Shown here one piece after another: positions 1 through 11,200 of a DNA stretch of 47,793 bases. The notes under the pieces were generated by a model. The model saw only the letters and a program-made list of their open reading frames with translations, ran no database searches and was not told the DNA's origin. Numbering within the stretch: position 1 is the first letter of the stretch; every line of letters begins with the position of its first letter. Position numbers and translations under genes: made by a program. The stretch comes from Nemertoderma westbladi (lineage: Eukaryota > Xenacoelomorpha > Nemertodermatida > Nemertodermatidae), in contig JAUCBJ010008913.1 in the NCBI GenBank assembly GCA_032718475.1, positions 1 through 47,793 on the forward strand, given 5' to 3'.

Positions 1-1988
1 TTCCTGCCAATCGAAACTCATTCGGGGCTCCACAGCGGTTAACTCAAAATCCCAAAACGGGTTAACCACTTTTACCTCTTCACTTAAAACTTCCGGATTT
101 CTATTTAAAAAACGAACAGCGAATTTTTCAACATTAGAAAGTCGATTTCTTTGGAATAAATCCGCGCCGACGGAAGTTAAAACTTCCCAAATTCCGCGAG
201 GTTCTTCTGAAAGCTCTTCCTCCTCAACTCGGTTTACGTATTGCTCCCAAACTTCCGAAGTTGGCGAGATATCGAGTGTTTCGATGAGTCGGGATATCTC
301 TGAATGCGACTCGAAGGGCTCGAGTTGGGCGGCGGCTTTTCCGCGGTCGGCGTCGAGTCGTTTCATCCGGTTGAAGACGTGATGCTCCGCCGTGGATTCC
401 GTAATGAGGTAGTAGATGACGAGGTCGTTGCGACGCCCCACTATCTCCCGGACGTAGTTGAGTCGCGACTCCACCGCGTATCGCCATTCCACATCGAAGA
501 ATATCACGATATCCACCTGGGATATCCCGAGGAGGAGTTTCCAGTGGCAGCGAGTGGAGGCGAGGCAACTCGAGACAGAGGGTTCGTTGTTGAACCGACG
601 GATAAAGTGGGTTGTCTCCATCGCGTTCATCGACCCGTCGACGCAGACGTAAGGAAACCCGTTGCGGGTCATATACCCGCCCAGTATACCCAACATAGAA
701 GAGAAAGACGAGAGGATAAGACAACGTTTCCGTAACGATTTCGCTGTTACCAAAATCTTCTGAAGGACATGGAATTTAGGGGATTCAGTGGGGGGTTTCG
801 AGATCCCATAGAACATTCGATTAGTTATGGGATATAAATAGTTAACAATGTCATCATCGATAGAGAAACAGTTTGTAAAGCAGATCGGGGGTTTAGATAA
901 AACTTTATTCGTTGGGAAAATTAAATCCAGTCGCCATGGATTCAATCGATAGTCTATCGAATTCGAAATCGTTTCGAATTCTAATACATTACTAGGATAA
1001 TTATTTATAAATCTTAATATATCATTAGGTTGGCTTATAATCGGTTCTGTGTGAGTGAATTTATTGGGAGTAGGTTGATGGACTCGCGAGGGTAAAGAAC
1101 CCTCATGCAAGTTCCCGATCCCGCCGAGTTTCAAAAAAATGGGTTTCTTCGACGCCGGACTGCGAGGGTGAGGGAGATTATGGGGGAGATTTGGAGTTGT
1201 ACAAGAGAAATATGAGATTAAATTAAAAATTAAGTCTGGCGGTCGGCTGAAATGAATTCCACACATTAGAGGAGTTTTAATACGATAATTTGTTGGTAAA
1301 AATAAATCCGGATGATTGCAGATACTATTGAGTTTATAAATCGTGGCGAAAGACTCGAAACTGTCGGCGGTGGGGCACCGCAGTCGCAGGTAGTTGTCGT
1401 ATAAACCTTTCTGATTGGTTGATAGACTGCAGGGGACGTGTAATTCCGTGCGGATCGGTAGCTGGTCGACCACGTCGTCTATACAGCGACGCAGGAAGGA
1501 TGAGAGGATCACGGAGCGGAGAGAGACGACGGCGTGAAGGTTGGCCTCCGAGTAGTCGCGAGATATCCTATGCCACGGCATAATAAACTTTATTACTTTG
1601 AGTAAATCAGCGAGGCGGGTTGATAGTTCGGCGCCGTAGCAGAGAACCCGGTGTTTGGAGCGAAGCGAAGAGAAATTATCCCAATTCTTTTCGGATTGAA
1701 CGTCGTCCACGATTAGGAAACCCCAGTATTTATTGCGGAGAGTTTCGGACGACTTTAGGAAACCGTGGGTTGTCAATATAACGTGGTATCGATTCAACTG
1801 GCCGATGTGTTTCTGTTTTATAGACACGCTGCCGGAGCGAGATTCCGCAGCCACACGGAATTTTAACCTCGGGGAGAACCTCCTCAAGGCGGCTTCCCAT
1901 TTTAGTAGACTGTAGTAGTCGCAGACTATAATATGGGGCACCGGGGACGTCCCGCTGGCTAATAGACAGACACATTGGACGCTCTTAC
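1..1988 (-). CDS. EP400: EP400/Domino-like SNF2 ATPase, large internal exon (partial, runs off window)
   Basis: One uninterrupted minus-strand frame of 662 codons runs from an acceptor (TTTTTGTTCAG before 1988) to the window edge, with no stop. Landmarks in order: GKSVQ completing Walker A at the exon start; HIIVCDYYSLLKWE (motif Ia region, close to EP400); VDDVQ at 1696-1710 (DExx box); CYGAELS near 1621-1638 (motif III position); FLRRCIDDVVDQLP near 1456-1497 (lobe linker); ICNHPDLF near 1300-1323; LILSSFSSMLGIL near 682-720 (motif IV); YVCVDGS; FFDVEWR near 481-501; then acidic helices and IEKYA-like VEKFAVRFLNRNP near 80-130, as seen after the EP400 ATPase. EP400 is the SNF2-family subunit of TIP60/NuA4 complexes acting on nucleosomes in the nucleus. 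Motifs II, III, V and VI deviate from consensus, so ATPase activity is doubtful. No methionine-started frame is needed because this is an internal exon. Family call firm, orthology versus paralogy open. Confidence 0.8.
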
Positions 1989-2275
1989 CTGAACAAAAAT
2001 AATCAGCTTACAAGATAATGATATAGAAAGAACCGTGTTAATAAAACAATATGGGCCAAAATCACTAAAGGTGGCCAAACTTAAGATGGGATTTTCGTCA
2101 AAATTTTTTTCTTTCAAAACCTAAACATAATATATATATCATACAAAAGCTCTTTTTAAATTTAAGGAAAATTCGATAAGCACTGTGGTCAGCTATTAAA
2201 ATTTACTTCACTAAATATATTTGGGTTTTAAGTTAAGTCCACCCTGTAATGCCATTTTCGTATAGAAATAGTATA

Positions 2276-2650
2276 GAGCATTACAGGGGGGGGGGGGGGC
2301 ATTACAGGGGGGACGCATTACAGCTGCAGGGGGCAATAGCTACATATTTTATAAGGAGAGTATAGAGCATTACAGGGGGGACGCATTACAGCTGCAGGGG
2401 GCTATAGCTACATATTTTATAAGGAGAGTATAGAGCATTACAGGGGGGGGGGATTACAAGGGGGCATTTCCTGCATGTCATTTATCTCTTACAGCTGCAG
2501 GGGGCTATAGCTACATATTTTATAAGGAGAGTATAGAGCATTACAGGGGGGACGCATTACAGCTGCAGGGGGCTATAGCTACATATTTTATAAGGAGAGT
2601 ATAGAGCATTACAGGGGGGGGGGGGGGGGGGGGATTACAAGGGGGCATTT
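2276..2650. repeat. 68-bp G-rich tandem repeat, copy A
   Basis: Units contain GCATTACAGGGGGG, a CAGCTGCAGGGGGC segment and TATTTTATAAGGAGAG, with a period near 68 bases. Several units expand into poly-G runs of up to about 20. On the transcribed (minus) strand these are C runs. The same array recurs in shorter form at 4551-4805 as part of the segmental duplication. Isolated further G runs sit at 2801-2818 and 4970-4989. Confidence 0.85.
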
Positions 2651-3039
2651 CCTGCATGTCATTTATCTCTTATTTCAATAAACTTCTACATATTTTATAA
2701 TGTTTGGGCAAGTTGAAAAGCCCGCGAAATTTCCCTTTCAAAAAGACCAAATATAAAGACTAACTTGGGAATATTTTATTGACATTTAAGTGGCATTACA
2801 GGGGGGGGGGGGGGGGGGCAAAAAATTGTGTTCAATAACACCGAAAAATGCCGCTTATTTTAAAATATAAATTATTGGAAATGATCGAGGAAGACAAAAG
2901 TTACGGCGTGTCTAATGTTTTTGTTTAGTTTTGGCCACTTTTTGTGAGTTTGGGCCCTATACAGAATGTTCTTTATGGTGAACCAAAAAACCCACTAAAA
3001 ATCGATCATTGTAGTTCGAAGCCATCGAAGGTATTGGTG

Positions 3040-4033
3040 AAAAATATCGCGAGTAAAAATATCGAGAGTAAAAATATCGAGTGTAAAAATTTCGAGAGTA
3101 AAAAGAACGAGAGTAAAAATATCTAGAGTTTTAAAATATTGAGAGTAAAAATATCGAGAGTAAAAATATCGAGAGTAAAAATATCGAGAGAAAATATATC
3201 GCGAGTAAAAATATCGAGAGTAAAAATATCGAGAGTAAAAATATCGAGAGTAAAAATATATATCTAGAGTTTTAAAATATTGAGAGTAAAAATATCGAGA
3301 GTAAAAATATCGAGAGTAAAAATATCGAGAGTAAAAACATCGAGAGTAAAAATATCGAGAGTAAAAATATCGAGAGTAAAAATATCGAGAGTAAAAATAT
3401 CGAGAGTAAAAATATCGAGAGTAAAAATATCGAGAGTAAAAATATATATCTAGAGTTTTAAAATATTGAGAGTAAAAATATCGAGAGTAAAAATATCGAG
3501 AGTAAAAATATCGAGAGTAAAAATATCGAGTGTAAAAATTTCGAGAGTAAAAAGAACGAGAGTAAAAATATCTAGAGTTTTAAAATATTGAGAGTAAAAA
3601 TATCGAGAGTAAAAATATCGAGAGTAAAAATATCGAGAGAAAATATAGCGCGAGTAAAAATATCGAGAGTAAAAATATCGAGAGTAAAAATATCGAGAGT
3701 AAAAATATTGAGAGTAAAAATATCGAGAGTAAAAATATCGAGAGTAAAAATATCGAGAGTAAAAATATTCGAGAGTAAAAATATCGAGAGTAAAAATATT
3801 GAGAGTAAAAATATCGAGAGTAAAAATATCGAGAGTAAAAATATCGAGAGAAAATATATCGCGAGTAAAAATATCGAGAGTAAAAATATCGAGAGTAAAA
3901 ATATATATCTACAGTTTTAAAATATTGAGAGTAAAATATCGAGAGTAAAAATATAGAGAGTAAAAATATCGAGAGTAAAAATATCGAGAGTAAAAACATC
4001 GAGAGTAAAAATATCGAGAGTAAAAATATCGAG
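3040..4033. repeat. 15-bp satellite, block 1
   Basis: Tandem units of GAGAGTAAAAATATC and variants such as GAGAGAAAATATATC, GCGAGTAAAAATATC and the 17-base TAGAGTTTTAAAATATT. It lies between the original exon flank and the duplicated exon fragment, so it is part of the duplicated unit. It has no coding meaning; the long open frames across it follow from the 15-base period. Confidence 0.95.
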
Positions 4034-4262
4034 AAACCGTGGGTTGTCAATATAACGTGGTATCGATTCAACTGGCCGATGTGTTTCTGTTTTATAGACA
4101 CGCTGCCGGAGCGAGATTCCGCAGCCACACGGAATTTTAACCTCGGGGAGAACCTCCTCAAGGCGGCTTCCCATTTTAGTAGACTGTAGTAGTCGCAGAC
4201 TATAATATGGGGCACCGGGGACGTCCCGCTGGCTAATAGACAGACACATTGGACGCTCTTAC
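4034..4262 (-). pseudogene. Truncated duplicate of the EP400-like exon with its acceptor (decoy exon)
   Basis: Near-identical to 1760-1988: it starts at AAACCGTGGG (plus) and includes the 76 codons after the acceptor, from GKSVQ to HVILTTHGF. It then runs directly into satellite instead of the rest of the exon. The acceptor is TTTTTGTTAAG rather than TTTTTGTTCAG, a C-to-A change at -3 on the gene strand that normally weakens a 3' splice site. It lies upstream of the real acceptor in the transcript, so a spliceosome leaving the 15962 donor meets it first. If used, the frame continues through satellite codons for over 100 residues and ends without the rest of the ATPase. Confidence 0.85.
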
Positions 4263-5210
4263 CTTAACAAAAATAATCAGCTTACAAGATAATGATATAG
4301 AAAGAACCGTGTTAATAAAACAATATGGGCCAAAATCACTAAAGGTGGCCAAACTTAAGATGGGATTTTCGTCAAAATTTTTTTCTTTCAAAACCTAAAC
4401 ATAATATATATATCATACAAAAGCTCTTTTTAAATTTAAGGAAAATTCGATAAGCACTGTGGTCAGCTATTAAAATTTACTTCACTAAATATATTTGGGT
4501 TTTAAGTTAAGTCCACCCTGTAATGCCATTTTCGTATAGAAATAGTATAGAGCATTACAGGGGGGGGGGGGCATTACAGGGGGGACGCATTACAGCTGCA
4601 GGGGGCTATAGCTACATATTTTATAAGGAGAGTATAGAGCATTACAGGGGGGACGCATTACAGCTGCAGGGGGCTATAGCTACTAATTTTATAAGGAGAG
4701 TATAGAGCATTACAGGGGAGACGCATTACAGCTGCAGGGGGCTATAGCTACATATTTTATAAGGAGAGTATAGAGCATTACAGGGGGGGGGGGGGGGGGG
4801 GGATTACAGGGGGGCATTTCCTGCATGTCATTTATCTCTTATTTCAATAAACTTCTACATATTTTATAATGTTTGGGCAAGTTGAAAAGCCCGCGAAATT
4901 TCCCTTTCAAAAAGACCAAATATAAAGACTAACTTGGGAATATTTTATTGACATTTAAGTGGCATTACAGGGGGGGGGGGGGGGGGGGGCAAAAAATTGT
5001 GTTCAATAACACCGAAAAATGCCGCTTATTTTAAAATATAAATTATTGGAAATGATCGAGGAAGACAAAAGTTACGGCGTGTCTAATGTTTTTGTTTAGT
5101 TTTGGCCACTTTTTGTGAGTTTGGGCCCTATACAGAATGTTCTTTATGGTGAACCAAAAAACCCACTAAAAATCGATCATTGTAGTTCGAAGCCATCGAA
5201 GGTATTGGCG
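4263..5210. repeat. Duplicated intron flank (copy of 1989-3040)
   Basis: Same order and almost the same sequence as 1989-3040: the AT-rich acceptor flank, the GTCCACCCTGTAATGCC segment, the 68-bp repeat array (4551-4805), a second poly-G run and the TAGTTCGAAGCCATCG segment leading into satellite. It is about 100 bases shorter, because the 68-bp array has fewer units. Offset from the original is 2274 bases at the exon end. Confidence 0.9.
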
Positions 5211-8200
5211 AAAAATATCGAGAGTAAAAATATCGCAGTAAAAATATCGAGAGTCAAAATATCGCGAGTAAAAATATCGAGAGCAAAAATATCGTGATAA
5301 AAAATATCGAGAGTAAAAATATCGAGGGTAAAAATATCGAGAGTAAAAATATCGAGTGTAAAAATTTCGAGAGTAAAAATTTCGATATATCGAGAGTAAA
5401 CATATTGAGAGAAAAAAATATGGAGAGTAAAAATATGGAGAGTAAAAATATCTAGAGTTTTAAAATATTGAAAGTAAAAAAAATATCAAGAGTAAAAATA
5501 TTGAGAGAAAACAATATGGAGAGTAAAAATATCGAGAGTAAAAATATCGAGAGTAAAAATATCGAGAGAAAAAATATCGAGAGAAAATATATCGAGAGTA
5601 AAAATATCGAGAGTAAAAAGAACGAGAGTAAAAATATCTAGAGTTTTAAAATATTGAGAGTAAAAATATCGAGAGTAAAAATATCGAGAGTAAAAATATC
5701 GAGAGTAAAAATATCGAGAGTAAAAATATCGAGAGTAAAAATATCGAGAGTAAAAATATCGAGAGTAAAAATATCGAGAGTAAAAATATCGAGAGAAAAT
5801 ATATCGCGAGTAAAAATATCGAGAGTAAAAATATCGAGAGTAAAAATATCGAGAGTAAAAATATATATCTAGAGTTTTAAAATATTGAGAGTAAAAATAT
5901 CGAGAGTAAAATATCGAGAGTAAAAATATCGAGAGTAAAAATATCGAGAGTAAAAATAACGAGAGTAAAAATATCGAGAGTAAAAATATCGAGAGTAAAA
6001 ATATCGAGAGTAAAAATATTGAGAGTAAAAATATCGAGAGTAAAAATATCGAGAGTAAAAATATCGAGAGTAAAAATATCGAGAGTAAAAATATCGAGAG
6101 TAAAAACATCGAGAGTAAAAATATCGAGAGTAAAATTATCGAGAGTAAAAATATCGAGAGTAAAAATATTGAGAGTAAAAATATCGAGAGTAAAAATATA
6201 GAGAGTAAAAATATCGAGAGAAAATATATCGCGAGTAAAAATATCGGGAGTAAAAATATCGAGAGTAAAAATAAAAATATCGAGAGTAAAAATATAGAGA
6301 GTAAAAATATCGAGAGAAAATATATCGCGAGTAAAAATATCGAGAGTAAAAATATCGAGAGTAAAAATATCTAGAGTTTTAAAATATCGAGAGTAAAAAT
6401 ATCGAGAGTAAAAATATCGAGAGTAAAATTATCGAGAGTAAAAATATCGAGAGTAAAAATATCGAGAGTAAAAATATCGAGAGTAAAAACATCGAGAGTA
6501 AAAATATCGAGAGTAAAAATATCGAGAGTAAAAATATCGAGAGTAAAAATATCGAGAGTAAAAATATCGAGAGTAAAAACATCGAGAGTAAAAATATCGA
6601 GAGTAAAAATATCGAGAGTAAAAATATAGAGAGTAAAAATATCGAGAGAAAATATATCGCGAGTAAAAATATCGAGAGTAAAAATATCGAGAGTAAAAAT
6701 ATGGAGAGTAAAAATATCGAGAGTAAAAATATCGAGAGTAAAAATATCGAGAGTAAAAATCTCGACTGTTGAAAAATATCGAAAGTAAAAATATCGAGGG
6801 TAAAAATAAAAATATCGAGAGTAAAAATATAGAGAGTAAAAATATCGAGAGAAAATATATCGCGAGTAAAAATATCGAGAGTAAAAATATCGAGAGTAAA
6901 AATATCGAGAGTAAAAATATCTAGAGTTTTAAAATATTGAGAGTAAAAATATCGAGAGTAAAAATATCGAGAGTAAAAATATCGAGAGTAAAAATATCGA
7001 GAGTAAAAACATCGAGAGTAAAAATATCGAGAGTAAAAATATATATCTAGAGTTTTAAAATATTGAGAGTAAAAATATCGAGAGTAAAAACATCGAGAGT
7101 AAAAATATCGAGAGTAAAAATATCGAGAGTAAAAATATCGAGAGTAAAAATATCGAGAGTAAAAACATCGAGAGTAAAAATATCGAGAGTAAAATTATCG
7201 AGAGTAAAAATATCGAGAGTAAAAATATCGAGAGTAAAAATATCGAGAGTAAAAATATAGAGAGTAAAAATATCGAGAGAAAATATATCGCGAGTAAAAA
7301 TATCGGGAGTAAAAATATCGAGAGTAAAAATAAAAATATCGAGAGTAAAAATATAGAGAGTAAAAATATCGAGAGAAAATATATCGCGAGTAAAAATATC
7401 GAGAGTAAAAATATCGAGAGTAAAAATATCTAGAGTTTTAAAATATTGAGAGTAAAAATATCGAGAGTAAAAATATCGAGAGTAAAAATATCGAGAGTAA
7501 AAATATCGAGAGTAAAAATATCGAGAGTAAAAATATCGAGAGTAAAAATATCGAGAGTAAAAACATCGAGAGTAAAAATATCGAGAGTAAAAATATCGAG
7601 AGTAAAAATATATATCTAGAGTTTTAAAATATTGAGAGTAAAAATATCGAGAGTAAAAATATCGAGAGTAAAAATATCGAGAGTAAAAATATCGAGAGTA
7701 AAAATATCGAGAGTAAAAATATCGAGAGTAAAAACATCGAGAGTAAAAATATCGAGAGTAAAAATATCGAGAGTAAAAATATCGAGAGTAAAAATATCGA
7801 GAGTAAAAATATCGAGAGTAAAAATATAGAGAGTAAAAATATCGAGAGAAAATATATCGCGAGTAAAAATATCGAGAGTAAAAACATCGAGAGTAAAAAT
7901 ATCGAGAGTAAAAATATCGAGAGTAAAAATATCGAGAGTAAAAACATCGAGAGTAAAAATATCGAGAGTAAAAATATCGAGAGTAAAAATATCGAGAGTA
8001 AAAATATCGAGAGTAAAAATATCGAGAGTAAAAATATAGAGAGTAAAAATATCGAGAGAAAATATATCGCGAGTAAAAATATCGAGAGTAAAAACATCGA
8101 GAGTAAAAATATCGAGAGTAAAAATATCGAGAGTAAAAATATCGAGAGTAAAAATATCGAGAGTAAAAATATCGAGAGTAAAAATCTCGACTGTTGAAAA

Positions 8201-11200
8201 ATATCGAAAGTAAAAATATCGAGGGTAAAAATAAAAATATCGAGAGTAAAAATATAGAGAGTAAAAATATCGAGAGAAAATATATCGCGAGTAAAAATAT
8301 CGAGAGTAAAAATATCGAGAGTAAAAATATCTAGAGTTTTAAAATATTGAGAGTAAAAATATCGAGAGTAAAAATATCGAGAGTAAAAATATCGAGAGTA
8401 AAAATATCGAGAGTAAAAATATCGAGAGTAAAAATATCGAGAGTAAAAATATCGAGAGTAAAAACATCGAGAGTAAAAATATCGAGAGTAAAAATATCGA
8501 GAGTAAAAATATATATCTAGAGTTTTAAAATATTGAGAGTAAAAATATCGAGAGTAAAAATATCGAGAGTAAAAATATCGAGAGTAAAAATATCGAGAGT
8601 AAAAATATCGAGAGTAAAAATATCGAGAGTAAAAATATCGAGAGTAAAAACATCGAGAGTAAAAATATCGAGAGTAAAAATATCGAGAGTAAAAATAAAA
8701 ATATCGAGAGTAAAAATAAAAATATCGAGAGTAAAAATATAGAGAGTAAAAATATAGAGAGTAAAAATATCGAGAGAAAATATATATATCGCGAGTAAAA
8801 ATATCGAGAGTAAAAATATCTAGAGTTTTAAAATATTGAGAGTAAAAATATCGAGAGTAAAAATATCGAGAGTAAAAATATAGAGAGTAAAAATATCGAG
8901 AGAAAATATATCGCGAGTAAAAATATCGAGAGTAAAAATATCGAGAGTAAAAATATCTAGAGTTTTAAAATATTGAGAGTAAAAATATCTAGAGTTTTAA
9001 AATATTGAGAGTAAAAATATCGAGAGTAAAAATATCGAGAGTAAAAATATCGAGAGTAAAACCATCGAGAGTAAAAATATCGAGAGTAAAAATATCGAGA
9101 GTAAAAATATATATCTAGAGTTTTAAAATATTGAGAGTAAAAATATCGAGAGTAAAAATATCGAGAGTAAAAATATCGAGAGTAAAAATATCGAGAGTAA
9201 AAATATCGAGAGTAAAAATATCGAGAGTAAAAATATCGAGAGTAAAAATATCGAGAGTAAAAATATCGAGAGTAAAAATATCGAGAGTAAAAATATAGAG
9301 AGTAAAAATATCGAGAGAAAATATATCGCGAGTAAAAATATCGAGAGTAAAAATATCGAGAGTAAAAATAAAAATATCGAGAGTAAAAATATATAGAGAG
9401 TAAAAATATCGAGAGAAAATATATCGCGAGTAAAAATATCGAGAGTAAAAATATCGAGAGTAAAAATATCGAGAGTAAAAATAAAAATATCGAGAGTTTT
9501 AAAATATTGAGAGTAAAAATATCGAGAATAAAAATATCGAGAGTAAAAATATCGAGAGTAAAAATATCTAGAGTTTTAAAATATCGAGAGTAACAATATC
9601 GAGAGTAAAAATATCGAGAGTAAAAATATCGAGAGAAAATATATCGCGAGTAAAAATATCGAGAGTAAAAATATCGAGAGTAAAAATAAAAATATCGAGA
9701 GTAAAAATATATAGAGAGTAAAAATATCGAGAGAAAATATATCGCGAGTAAAAATATCGAGAGTAAAAATATCGAGAGTAAAAATATCTAGAGTTTTAAA
9801 ATATTGAGAGTAAAAATATCGAGAGTAAAAATATCGAGAGTAAAAATATCGAGAGTAAAAATATCGAGAGTAAAAATATCGAGAGTAAAAATATCGAGAG
9901 TAAAAATATCGAGAGTAAAAATATCGAGAGTAAAAATATCGAGAGTAAAAATATCTAGAGTTTTAAAATATCGAGAGTAACAATATCGAGAGTAAAAATA
10001 TAGAGAGTAAAAATATCGAGAGTAAAAATAAAAATATCGAGAGTAAAAATATAGAGAGTAAAAATATCGAGAGTAAAAATAAAAATATCGAGAGTAAAAA
10101 TATCGAGAGTAAAAATATCGAGAGTAAAAATATCGAGAGTAAAAATATCGAGAGTAAAAATATCGAGAGTAAAAATATAGAGAGTAAAAATATCGAGAGA
10201 AAATATATCGCGAGTAAAAATATCGGGAGTAAAAATATCGAGAGTAAAAATAAAAATATCGAGAGTTTTAAAATATTGAGAGTAAAAATATCGAGAGTAA
10301 AAATATCGAGAGTAAAAATATCGAGAGTAAAAATATCTAGAGTTTTAAAATATCGAGAGTAACAATATCGAGAGTAAAAATATCGAGAGTAAAAATATCG
10401 AGAGAAAATATATCGCGAGTAAAAATATCGAGAGTAAAAATATCGAGAGTAAAAATATCGAGAGTAAAAATAAAAATATCGAGAGTAAAAATATATAGAG
10501 AGTAAAAATATCGAGAGAAAATATATCGCGAGTAAAAATATCGAGAGTAAAAATATCGAGAGTAAAAATATCTAGAGTTTTAAAATATTGAGAGTAAAAA
10601 TATCGAGAGTAAAAATATCGAGAGTAAAAATATCGAGAGTAAAAATATCGAGAGTAAAAATATCGAGAGTAAAAATATCGAGAGTAAAAATATCTAGAGT
10701 TTTAAAATATCGAGAGTAACAATATCGAGAGTAAAAATATAGAGAGTAAAAATATCGAGAGTAAAAATAAAAATATCGAGAGTAAAAATATAGAGAGTAA
10801 AAATATCGAGAGTAAAAATAAAAATATCGAGAGTAAAAATATCGAGAGAAAATATATCGCGAGTAAAAATATCGAGAGTAAAAATATCGAGAGTAAAAAT
10901 ATCGAGAGTAAAAATATCGAGAGTAAAAATATCGAGAGTAAAAACATCGAGAGTAAAAATATCTAGAGTTTTAAAATATTGAGAGTAAAAATATCGAGAG
11001 TAAAAATATCGAGAGTAAAAATATCGAGAGTAAAAATAAAAATATCGAGAGTAAAAATATCGAGAGTAAAAATATCGAGAGTAAAAATATCGAGAGTAAA
11101 AATATCGAGAGTAAAAATATAGAGAGTAAAAATATCGAGAGAAAATATATCGCGAGTAAAAATATCGGGAGTAAAAATATCGAGAGTAAAAATAAAAATA

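Noticed and set aside
224-735. Open frames 224-724 (minus) and 304-735 (plus)
   Set aside because: Overlap the EP400-like exon in other frames; the real minus-strand frame shows conserved SNF2 motifs throughout.
3917-4249. Open frame in the duplicated exon in an alternative frame
   Set aside because: Same DNA as the decoy exon but in a frame lacking ATPase homology.
5486-8097. Long open frames in the 15-bp satellite (for example 5486-6109, 7624-8097, 10702-10947) as repetitive proteins
   Set aside because: The 15-base period keeps five of six frames open automatically. Frames start and end wherever a 17- or 19-base variant shifts phase, and there are no flanking gene signals.
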